Assembly (NCBI GenBank): GCA_030748365.1 | Contig: JASMME010000032.1 | Coordinates: 1 to 9,988 of the forward strand | DNA from: Lutibacter sp. | GTDB taxonomy: Bacteria; Bacteroidota; Bacteroidia; Flavobacteriales; Flavobacteriaceae | Length of the DNA: 9,988 nucleotides | Reading direction: 5' to 3' | Shown: piece by piece, positions 1-6,504 of the stretch | Position numbering within the stretch: the stretch's first letter is position 1 | Layout of the letters: each line of letters opens with the position of its first letter | Position numbers and translations under genes: made by a program | The notes under the pieces: model-generated | Told to the model about the DNA's origin: nothing | The model's database searches: none | Seen by the model: only the letters and a program-made list of their open reading frames with translations

Positions 1-1803
1 GGCAGTTTTAAACTGAACGTCCGCTATGCTTACAAGCATAGACTCATAGTTGCCAGTCAGGGCCTCCGCCAAGCTGATAGCAGTAGGGGTTGGCAAAGTA
101 CCTGTAGCAGTAGCGGTGATATTGCCCAATGGTATATTGTTCAATTGTAATAAGCCATTGTATTCTTCCAGCGCCACACCCAATAAGGCGATGCTTACCT
201 CATTGCCGAGTTCCAGGCTATGGTCATCGTCAAAACGAAGGGCAATACCCGCCGTAGCATCCTGGGCAAAGGCATTGGTTGGATAAATATTTGCTGCTGT
301 CATGTCTGAGGTAATGACCGCCGTTATCTTGATATTCTCCTCAATGGTCATGGACTGTCCTGTAAACATCCCCCTGACCTCTGCCAGGGTCTTTTGAACA
401 GCACCAGCATAGATATCACACTTGGTATTGGTCATCCCTGCCACGTCATTGGCATCCCGCAATAACAGTTGGTAGGTACCGTTGTACACGTTGAGAATAC
501 CAAAGATCGGCCCATTTCCTGCAGGCAGGGTATTGCCCGCAAAATCTGCGTATTTACTGGTCCTTACTACAATGCTGTTGGCATTACAATCAACCAGACT
601 CCTATTGGTAGCGCTGGCACTTGAAGAAGCGAAAATTTCATTCTCATCTGAGAACTGTACATCCGCTAGCTGCACGAACATACCAACCTGGTCAGCCGTG
701 ATTGCATCCATGGTAATTACCGTGGCATCCAACGGCGTATTTGCTTCGCCAAGGAATAGGTGCTTATACACAGCCTCTTCATCTATATTGCCAATGTTTC
801 CATTGTACAAACCGCCCAACTGAATCTCACCACCATAGTCGCCCAGGTAGAGATCCGTAGCGTTGACAGTAATCTGCTGCCCCACTTCATAGCCTCTTAG
901 ATACAGGTCTTTTTGATTGATTTTTACTTTGATACCAGCCGTTTCATCTTGTACATAAATGTACTTGTATAGGTTGCCGCTTATATCATTGGCTGTTACA
1001 GTAGCATCAAAGACCATATCTCCGGTAATCTGAACCAAGGACCCTTCATAAAGGTTCTTAATATCCTGAATACTTACCGTTGGTTCTGGCGCTTCACAAG
1101 TGAAGGTAGACCCGTCACAACGGGGGTTACTCATCGATACATCGTTGGTGTCTCTGATGGTTAACTGGAAATCACTTCCATACTTACCCAATACTGCCAC
1201 AACAGAACCGCTGCCCAAAGGAAGCAGGTCTTTGTAGAATGTTGAATAGCCACTGTTTCTTAAAATGATCTCATTTCCGTTGCAATCTTTTAAGACGATA
1301 TTGGTGTTTTCACCTTCCAGTGCATAGTTTTGACACAAACTTTCCGGAGCCACCTCCACGTTGTCTAACTGAATCAAGGTGTTGATCATCTGGTCGCTAA
1401 TCATGTCAATGCTCGTGGCTGCAGGACTAACGGTTTGTGGTCCTTCACAGGCCCTGAACAACCGGGAAGCGGCTTGTTCTGCCGACAGTCTTCCAATGGA
1501 AAGATCGCCGCTGGAATTCTCATAAATGCCACCCAGTTTAAGTACGCCTTTGTAATTGTCAAGGTACAGTCCCTGAACGCTCAGGTAAATTTTACGACCT
1601 ACCTGGTAGGTGGCATACATATCCTGCAGGTCAACATCTAGTTGAAAACCTTCTGTAGGATTTTCAAGGGCATCCTGAAAATGAAGGGTTCTGTAGAAGT
1701 TCCCAGCTTCGTCATTGGAAACGACATACCCTTCTATGACTAGGTCATCGGATATTTGGATCAAACTCCCATTATAGAGGGCTTTTACATCTGCAATGGT
1801 GGC
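1..1803 (-). repeat. Tandem protein-level DUF5689 units within the lipoprotein gene
   Basis: Three related units are visible in the translation, about 230-240 residues apart. The opening helix/strand matches between TIADVKALYNGSLIQI (46-61), SIQDIKNLYEGSLVQI (288-303) and the more diverged TLAEVRGMFTGQSMTI (516-531). The strand pair VGxxIxxxxxxLYLxxYxGxxxLGG recurs at 112-136 and 351-375, with a looser third copy around 577-600. The second-half opening xxIxLxDVxxxxE recurs near 186-198, 419-431 and 631-643. The third unit is interrupted by the window edge at the start of its second half. Confidence 0.8.
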
Positions 1804-1935
1804 ATTGACAGCAATGTCGGGCTCATCACAACTGATTGTTGGGGTATCGTATTCATCGTCTTGCACACAGGAGATCCCCAGGCCCAAAAGCAGGAGGCAG
1901 CTCAGTATAATATTTAGTGCTTTGCTTGTTTTCAT
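1..1935 (-). CDS. DUF5689 multi-repeat surface lipoprotein (partial, 3' end beyond window)
   Basis: The frame starting at ATG 1935-1933 stays open for 645 codons to base 1, so the C-terminus is missing. Residues 1-23 form a lipoprotein signal peptide: Lys near the start, a Leu-rich core, then LGISC with Cys23 as the likely lipidated residue. VQDDE follows, resembling the acidic lipoprotein export signal that sends flavobacterial lipoproteins to the cell surface. From about residue 45 the protein is made of DUF5689-type units (about 45-273, 287-506, and 515 onward, cut by the edge). Each unit has two beta-rich, OB-fold-like halves; the second contains a DC-N-x-N motif and ends in R-D-x-N-D-V and a Cys. 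It lies 28 bp behind the TonB-dependent receptor gene, so the two are almost certainly cotranscribed, and it probably acts as the receptor's surface substrate-binding partner. The leader is AT-rich with no Shine-Dalgarno. Ligand unknown; OB-like folds allow, but do not prove, nucleic-acid binding. Confidence 0.88.
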   Translation of the reverse strand, partial: MKTSKALNIILSCLLLLGLGISCVQDDEYDTPTISCDEPDIAVNATIADVKALYNGSLIQISDDLVIEGYVVSNDEAGNFYRTLHFQDALENPTEGFQLDVDLQDMYATYQVGRKIYLSVQGLYLDNYKGVLKLGGIYENSSGDLSIGRLSAEQAASRLFRACEGPQTVSPAATSIDMISDQMINTLIQLDNVEVAPESLCQNYALEGENTNIVLKDCNGNEIILRNSGYSTFYKDLLPLGSGSVVAVLGKYGSDFQLTIRDTNDVSMSNPRCDGSTFTCEAPEPTVSIQDIKNLYEGSLVQITGDMVFDATVTANDISGNLYKYIYVQDETAGIKVKINQKDLYLRGYEVGQQITVNATDLYLGDYGGEIQLGGLYNGNIGNIDEEAVYKHLFLGEANTPLDATVITMDAITADQVGMFVQLADVQFSDENEIFASSSASATNRSLVDCNANSIVVRTSKYADFAGNTLPAGNGPIFGILNVYNGTYQLLLRDANDVAGMTNTKCDIYAGAVQKTLAEVRGMFTGQSMTIEENIKITAVITSDMTAANIYPTNAFAQDATAGIALRFDDDHSLELGNEVSIALLGVALEEYNGLLQLNNIPLGNITATATGTLPTPTAISLAEALTGNYESMLVSIADVQFKTA

Positions 1936-1963
1936 TGTATTCGTTTTTCTGTATTATTTTTTA

Positions 1964-4696
1964 TTAAAAGCTTAGGTATAGATTCAAGTAGAAGGTTCTT
2001 CCATAGCCATACCAGTATCTGGAACCAAAAACCGGTTTTTCCCTGGCCTGGTCCTCACTCAGCAATTGGTAGTTTCCGTTTCTGCCCTGTTCAAAGCCAC
2101 CGGTCTTGAACTTGGTATCAAAAACATTGTTGATACTGGCAAAGAAACCAATGTATTTTCCATTGACTTTCCACGATTTTCCTCCGGTGATATTGCAGAG
2201 CATATAGTCATCAAATCTTTCCTGTTGGAGGCTGGCATCAATATCTTCCTGACTGACACCATCAAAAGGCTGGCTGGTATCGGGATTGATATAGAACCTA
2301 TCGGTTCTTAGACCCGAAGAAACATCTATATAGGTATTCCCTAAATAATTGGCATTGGCTCCTAGCCACCAATAATTGGGAGAACGGTATTCGAGACCTA
2401 GCGAATAGGCGCGTTGTGGCGTACCTGGCAACTTATAATTTTTCAGATAAGAGGTGGTCGGTGCTGCTGAGGCCAACAATGACTCGTCAGAGGTATAATA
2501 GCTCATCGGATTGTTGTCAAAGGTATACTGCCCCAAGGCGGCAACCGCCAGTGCTTTGACTGTAGGTGTCAACTGATAGTCTAAGCCAAACTCCATTCCC
2601 AGGTGTTTTTTGGAAACACCCGTCAGGACTTCGGTAACAAATTCACTCAGGTTTTGGTCAAAATATCTTGAAATATCAATGCCATTCTCAAAACCGGCAT
2701 AGTAGCCTGTAAGCCGCATTTTTGCTTTGGGCGTTCGGATTATATAACTGGCATCCGCAGTTTTAACCGTTTCACTTTGTATGTCTAATACAAGGTCGTG
2801 GTTGACCCTGGCATTGGTATAGGTATTTCTCAGTGTGGGCGCTTTGGAAATATAGCCCGCATTGAAATCGAGTAAATGACGTCCAGATATCTTATAGGTA
2901 AACCCTGCTTTTACACTGCCGTCATCAAAGGTTTGGACAGGTCCCTTACCGAATGAATTATCAGCGTACAATTCATTTTTATACAAGCCTTCCCGGTGGT
3001 ATACCGTTCTGGTGGTACTTCCCGATAGGTAGGCATCGAACTTTTCATAAGAAAACTGAAATTGGGCGAACAGCTTGTATATAGCTGCCTGTAACTTGTA
3101 ATTGTACAGGAAGGTATCCCCTTTTAACACCGTAGTATCGGTGTCATTGATATTGTTTTGGGTTTGGTTGTATTGGTCAATATCAACATAATGGGAGCCT
3201 CCTAAAAGATCCAGCATATTGGCAAAGTTGTTGGAGGTGAGTCCGCGGTAGGTAAACCCAACCTGCATGTTAACCTGGTCGTTCATTTCATGCGAAAGCA
3301 CTGAATTGACCGACCATTGGCGGTCATCTACCCTGTCTTCGTACAGATAATAACGAGACGGCCCATATTCCTGGTTGACCCGGTAGAGGGCGTCCCAATT
3401 TAGCTGACCGTAACTGTTGTCTGTTTTAAAACGTTCTTCCACGGCAGTTGCTACTTCTGGGAACAGGGGAAAGTCCCTCAGGTAATAGCTCGGTAGGTAC
3501 CTGTAATAGGTTGGATCGGGATTGGGTACATTGAAATAGCCCATTCGGCTGTTTCCTACCTTACCAAACTGGTAGGCAACACTGGTATTGAGACTGGAAT
3601 TGTCATTAAAATCCCAAAAATGACTCAGCATCAGGATTGGCTCTTCCACTTCTTTTACCCGTGCATTTCTTTTACTGCCCTGCTGCTCACCCCAGTAAGC
3701 ATTATAACGCTCTCCTTTCAGGTCAAATACTTCCTGGGTATTGGGGGAAGATTTTCCCCGGCGATTGGGGGTATAGATACCAATAAGATTCAGACTGTGT
3801 TGGTTATTCGGTTTGAATTCTACCGTGGCAAAAGCGGCGTTCGCATCATAAAAAGTACCTCCGAAATAACCTTCTTCGGCAAAACGACGTGATGCAGAAA
3901 TCGTGTAGGCCCACTTATCGCGCATACCCGAGGAATGGGTAAGCATAATTCTTCCAGTATAACTTCTGTTAGATGCCGAGGTGGTAATACGGGTGCCCGG
4001 CCTGTATTCGGAGGCCTTGATAGCGATATTGGTCGTTCCCAATACACCGCCAAATCCGTGGTTAGAAGGGCTTAGTCCATTGGTAAAATCTTGGTTCCTT
4101 ACTACGTCGTTCAAGCCTCCCCAATTGCTCCACTGAGGCCTACCTCCGTATAACTTATTCATGGGAATGCCGTTGATCAGCACCGTTCCGTTTTCTGAAT
4201 CCAGGCCACGGACCCGAAACCAGGCCTGGCCAAAATTAAAGGCAGCGGCGTTTAAAAAAGCGTCTTTGGAAGAAAGCAGCAAACCTGATATATTATCAGA
4301 ACCACCACCCTCATCATCCGATAATTCATCATCAGACAAACTAATCGTACTTAGATCAATGGCTTCTTCAAGCACTTTGTACAAATAAACAGCTCCCAGG
4401 TCAACCATTGCTGCTGTGGTGACGATTACTGGAATCTGTTGGGTTTTATAGCCCTCATAACTCAATAGGAGCTGTTGTTTTCCCGAAGGAATCTTCTGTA
4501 AAACAAGCGTACCATCAATACGGGTCACTTGCTCAATAGAGGTTCCCTGAACGCGAACCGTTGCGCCGATGACGGGTGCCGATGAGTCACCGTCATACAC
4601 CGTTACTCTGACATCTCCTGATGACTGGGCATTGCTGTAAAATACCGCGCATATCAGTAAGAATGTTGAGATCATTGTTTTTCTCATAAAAGACAT
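1964..4696 (-). CDS. TonB-dependent outer-membrane receptor with carboxypeptidase-regulatory-like domain
   Basis: This 910-residue protein is a gated outer-membrane beta-barrel that imports a substrate using TonB energy. Residues 1-23 are a signal peptide (cleavage near SNA-Q). Residues about 27-108 are a carboxypeptidase-regulatory-like domain (VYDGDSSAPVIGATVRVQGT, then a YEGYKTQ strand). Residues 117-133 are a Ser/Asp/Glu-rich linker (SDDELSDDE). Residues about 135-230 are the plug, with FRVRGLDSENGTVLINGIPM and a GRPQWSNWGGLND motif. The remainder is a long barrel rich in aromatic strands, ending YLNLYLSF with terminal Phe. Length is usual for the family, and no frameshift is seen. ATG at 4696 is used, but Met4 (4687, MRKTMIST) is an equally good start and gives a cleaner signal peptide. 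It is followed after 28 bp by the lipoprotein gene and diverges from the nuclease gene. I infer that it imports the product bound by the lipoprotein; the substrate cannot be read from sequence. Confidence 0.93.
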   Translation of the reverse strand: MSFMRKTMISTFLLICAVFYSNAQSSGDVRVTVYDGDSSAPVIGATVRVQGTSIEQVTRIDGTLVLQKIPSGKQQLLLSYEGYKTQQIPVIVTTAAMVDLGAVYLYKVLEEAIDLSTISLSDDELSDDEGGGSDNISGLLLSSKDAFLNAAAFNFGQAWFRVRGLDSENGTVLINGIPMNKLYGGRPQWSNWGGLNDVVRNQDFTNGLSPSNHGFGGVLGTTNIAIKASEYRPGTRITTSASNRSYTGRIMLTHSSGMRDKWAYTISASRRFAEEGYFGGTFYDANAAFATVEFKPNNQHSLNLIGIYTPNRRGKSSPNTQEVFDLKGERYNAYWGEQQGSKRNARVKEVEEPILMLSHFWDFNDNSSLNTSVAYQFGKVGNSRMGYFNVPNPDPTYYRYLPSYYLRDFPLFPEVATAVEERFKTDNSYGQLNWDALYRVNQEYGPSRYYLYEDRVDDRQWSVNSVLSHEMNDQVNMQVGFTYRGLTSNNFANMLDLLGGSHYVDIDQYNQTQNNINDTDTTVLKGDTFLYNYKLQAAIYKLFAQFQFSYEKFDAYLSGSTTRTVYHREGLYKNELYADNSFGKGPVQTFDDGSVKAGFTYKISGRHLLDFNAGYISKAPTLRNTYTNARVNHDLVLDIQSETVKTADASYIIRTPKAKMRLTGYYAGFENGIDISRYFDQNLSEFVTEVLTGVSKKHLGMEFGLDYQLTPTVKALAVAALGQYTFDNNPMSYYTSDESLLASAAPTTSYLKNYKLPGTPQRAYSLGLEYRSPNYWWLGANANYLGNTYIDVSSGLRTDRFYINPDTSQPFDGVSQEDIDASLQQERFDDYMLCNITGGKSWKVNGKYIGFFASINNVFDTKFKTGGFEQGRNGNYQLLSEDQAREKPVFGSRYWYGYGRTFYLNLYLSF

Positions 4697-4733
4697 TCAA
4701 ATTAATTTAACATTTTTTGTGATTTTTGAATAT

Positions 4734-4741
4734 CAAAAATA
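4734..4741 (-). promoter_or_regulatory. Putative -7 element for the receptor-lipoprotein operon
   Basis: The minus strand reads TATTTTTG, an exact match to the Bacteroidota housekeeping -7 consensus TAnnTTTG, 37 bp upstream of the receptor ATG. No good TTG-type -33 element is seen about 20 bp further upstream, and the region is AT-rich enough for chance matches. Confidence 0.4.
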
Positions 4742-4807
4742 AGAATAATTAACATTTATATAGGCATTTTTAAGGTAAATATTCGGTTATAATCGATAAT
4801 TAGTTTT

Positions 4808-4815
4808 TACCTTTG
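4808..4815 (+). promoter_or_regulatory. Putative -7 element for the exported EEP hydrolase gene
   Basis: The plus strand reads TACCTTTG, an exact TAnnTTTG match ending 24 bp before the ATG at 4840. A weak -33-like TTCGG lies at 4782-4786, about 21 bp upstream. Transcription would start near 4820, giving a leader of roughly 20 nt with no Shine-Dalgarno, as is common in this phylum. Confidence 0.5.
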
Positions 4816-4839
4816 TAGGGTTCATTATACAACACCCCT

Positions 4840-5883
4840 ATGAAAGCATCTTTTAGTCTTATTTTTTTGCTGTTTTTTACAGTATTTTCTTATGGTCAGG
4901 AAACAAAATACCAGATCAAAACTATTGCCTTTTACAATGTTGAAAATTTGTTTGATACCATCAATGATCCAACAACATTTGACGAGGCCAGCCCGATCAT
5001 GGAAAGTAAGGGAAACCGTTCCGAGGCTTATTGGAAAAAAATTGAGAACACCGCCCAGGTCATTGCAGGGATCGGAAAAGAAAAGACACATGAAAGCCCA
5101 GCAATTATCGGAATTTGTGAAGTTGAGAACAGGGCTGTTATTGAAGATTTGATTCACAATCAACACCTAAAGGACAGCCGCTACGGAATTGTTCACTATG
5201 ACTCTCCCGATGAAAGAAGTATTGATGTGGCGCTTTTGTATCAAAAAAAATATTTTAAACTACTCAGCCACAAGCGCTACGAACTAGAGCTATACGACAC
5301 CGACGGTAAACGCGACTATACCCGGGATCAGTTACTGGTGTCTGGATACCTAGACGATGAGCTGATACACCTTATTGTTAGTCACTGGCCCTCCAGAAGT
5401 GGTGGAGAGGCACGAAGTCGATCAAAACGGGAAGCAGCGGCAGCGCTCAATGCGAACATCATCAAAGAAATCCAATCTCAGTATACGGATGCAAAAATCA
5501 TTACTATGGGTGACCTAAATGATGACCCCACCAACTCAAGCATCAAAAAGGTGCTGGGGGCCAAGGGAAAGAAATCTGCACTTAGCAAGAATGGCCTTTA
5601 CAACCCAATGGAAGGGATGTTCTTACGCGGCTTAAATACCCTGGGCTACAGAGACAATATCAACCTGTTTGATCAAATAATAATCAGTGCACCACTACTG
5701 GCCACAGATAAAACGTATAAAGACTATAAGATGTACCAGGCCAATATCTACAATCCACGGTTTTTAACGAATAAAAAAGGCCGCTATAAAGGCTATCCGT
5801 ACAGAAGTTGGAGCTACGGTAATTTTACCGGAGGATACAGCGATCACTACCCGGTATACCTCTACCTGATCAAGGCACTATAA
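4840..5883 (+). CDS. Exported endonuclease/exonuclease/phosphatase (EEP) family hydrolase
   Basis: The 347-residue product belongs to the metal-dependent EEP superfamily (DNase I / exonuclease III / inositol-phosphatase fold), which hydrolyses phosphodiester or phosphomonoester bonds. Residues 1-19 form a signal peptide (hydrophobic SFSLIFLLFFTVF, cleavage near SYG-Q). The superfamily motifs appear in order: FYNVENLFD (31-39, Asn33), GICEVEN (91-97, metal-binding Glu94), DERSIDVALLY (124-134, Asp129), SHWPSRSGG (181-189, His182), GDLNDDP (224-230, Asp225 and Asn227), and SDH (334-336, catalytic-type His336). All expected catalytic residues are present and the length is normal for this secreted subgroup. 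There is no lipobox Cys and no type IX secretion C-terminal domain, so a periplasmic location is most likely. It is divergent from the TonB receptor/DUF5689 operon, a pairing that suggests it processes the imported substrate. Whether it cuts DNA, RNA or small phosphodiesters cannot be decided from sequence. Confidence 0.93.
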   Translation: MKASFSLIFLLFFTVFSYGQETKYQIKTIAFYNVENLFDTINDPTTFDEASPIMESKGNRSEAYWKKIENTAQVIAGIGKEKTHESPAIIGICEVENRAVIEDLIHNQHLKDSRYGIVHYDSPDERSIDVALLYQKKYFKLLSHKRYELELYDTDGKRDYTRDQLLVSGYLDDELIHLIVSHWPSRSGGEARSRSKREAAAALNANIIKEIQSQYTDAKIITMGDLNDDPTNSSIKKVLGAKGKKSALSKNGLYNPMEGMFLRGLNTLGYRDNINLFDQIIISAPLLATDKTYKDYKMYQANIYNPRFLTNKKGRYKGYPYRSWSYGNFTGGYSDHYPVYLYLIKAL

Positions 5884-5931
5884 CAACCGAACATTGCTAT
5901 ATAAAAAGACGTGGCTTTGTTTCTGTGGTTG

Positions 5932-5950
5932 GAAGCCATTCGATGGCTTC
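5932..5950. terminator. Perfect 8-bp hairpin between convergent genes, possible bidirectional terminator
   Basis: GAAGCCAT (5932-5939) and ATGGCTTC (5943-5950) are exact reverse complements around a 3-nt TCG loop. The hairpin lies 48 bp after the hydrolase stop and 37 bp after the stop of the small membrane-protein gene that converges on it. Neither strand has a clear T-tract next to it, so it is not a textbook intrinsic terminator. A weaker CCAGT/ACTGG inverted repeat follows at 5958-5975. Confidence 0.4.
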
Positions 5951-5987
5951 AATTCGCCCAGTCAACGGCTACTGGCCAGGCATAAGA

Positions 5988-6116
5988 CTAGTGATCCCTT
6001 TTTTCAAAGTCTTCTGTTTTACGGATTCGAATCCTCCGAATAATTAAAAATACGAGCAGGCCCAAGACAACAAGTCCAAAAAGTCCTTCAAAATTAACGG
6101 CTAAAGGTATCAACAT
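5988..6116 (-). CDS. Small single-span membrane protein, 42 residues, coupled to the ybjQ-like gene
   Basis: The reading frame runs from ATG (6116-6114) to TAG (5990-5988). Its start lies 1 nt after the TAA of the ybjQ-like gene (TAATATG), an arrangement typical of translational coupling. The product begins MLIPLAVNFEGLFG, continues into a hydrophobic stretch (about residues 11-26, GLFGLVVLGLLVFLII), then a strongly basic RRIRIRK (27-33) and a charged tail ending EKRDH. By the positive-inside rule it should be a single-span inner-membrane protein with its C-terminus in the cytoplasm. I recognise no family. Its existence rests on the coupling, the coherent membrane-protein composition and the natural stop; no homologue comparison was possible. 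It might anchor or partner the YbjQ-family protein, which is inference. Confidence 0.65.
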   Translation of the reverse strand: MLIPLAVNFEGLFGLVVLGLLVFLIIRRIRIRKTEDFEKRDH

Positions 6117-6117
6117 A

Positions 6118-6432
6118 TTACTTGAGTGTAACAGCAGTTCCGTAGAGCAAAATCTCTGCAGCGCCCTGCATCACCATGGAGGTTGTCATCCGGACATTTA
6201 CCACCGCATCAGCCTGTAGCTTTTTCGCATCGGCAATCATACGCTGCAGGGCCTGTTCCCTGGACTGTGCCTGTAGTTTTGTATATTCCTCTATTTCGCC
6301 TCCTACAATATTCTTTAGGCCGGCAAAAATATCCCTCCCGATACTGCGGGCCCGGACAGTACTTCCCCTTGCGATTCCCAGGATCTCGGAGATTTCCTTA
6401 CCAGGTATGTCTGTGGTGGTGGTAATAATCAT
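6118..6432 (-). CDS. YbjQ family protein (heavy-metal-binding-domain annotation)
   Basis: From ATG at 6432 the product is 104 residues, MIITTTTDIPGKEI..., matching the usual length and N-terminal beta-strand of YbjQ/UPF0145 proteins. Family features include IPGKEISEILGIARG near the start, then GRDIFAGLKNIVGGE (about 32-46), a helix with QALQRMIADAKKLQADAVVNVR (about 60-81), and the closing AAEILLYGTAVTL strand. These small cytoplasmic proteins form oligomers; database labels call them heavy-metal-binding, but biochemical function is not established. A longer GTG-started form from 6474 would add MGHYLSAKHLKNNC, which is not family-like and overlaps two small hairpins, so it is rejected. The gene lies 60 bp behind the outer-membrane protein gene and 1 nt before a small membrane-protein gene with which it is probably cotranslated. 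Confidence 0.9.
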   Translation of the reverse strand: MIITTTTDIPGKEISEILGIARGSTVRARSIGRDIFAGLKNIVGGEIEEYTKLQAQSREQALQRMIADAKKLQADAVVNVRMTTSMVMQGAAEILLYGTAVTLK

Positions 6433-6445
6433 ACAATTGTTTTTT

Positions 6446-6504
6446 AGGTGCTTTGCACTTAGGTAGTGCCCCACTAAGATACAAAAAATACACTACAAAG
6501 TGTA
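6446..6504. repeat. Cluster of three short hairpins between the beta-barrel gene and the ybjQ-like gene
   Basis: Three inverted repeats lie within 59 bp: GTGC-TTT-GCAC (6448-6458), TAGTG-CCC-CACTA (6464-6476) and TACACT-ACAA-AGTGTA (6489-6504). The third spans the stop codon of the outer-membrane protein gene. None is followed by a strong T-run in the leftward direction, so they may affect mRNA stability or attenuate read-through rather than terminate fully. Confidence 0.45.

Noticed and set aside
50..1641. Several plus-strand open frames of 68-113 residues
   Set aside because: They lie antisense to the continuous 645-codon lipoprotein frame and show no family features.
4825..5166. Minus-strand open frame of 113 residues
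   Set aside because: It is antisense to the hydrolase, whose plus-strand frame has a signal peptide and all catalytic motifs.
5884..5987. Possible further gene or RNA in the convergent gap
   Set aside because: Only the hairpin at 5932-5950 and a weak inverted repeat are visible; there is no supported coding frame.
6433..6474. GTG-started N-terminal extension of the ybjQ-like gene
   Set aside because: It adds 14 residues not typical of the family and reads through two hairpins; ATG at 6432 gives the normal family length.
6464..6504. Promoter for the ybjQ-like gene (TTTG near 6500 with TATCTTAG downstream)
   Set aside because: The -7 word departs from TAnnTTTG and the spacing is about 14 bp, too short for a confident call.
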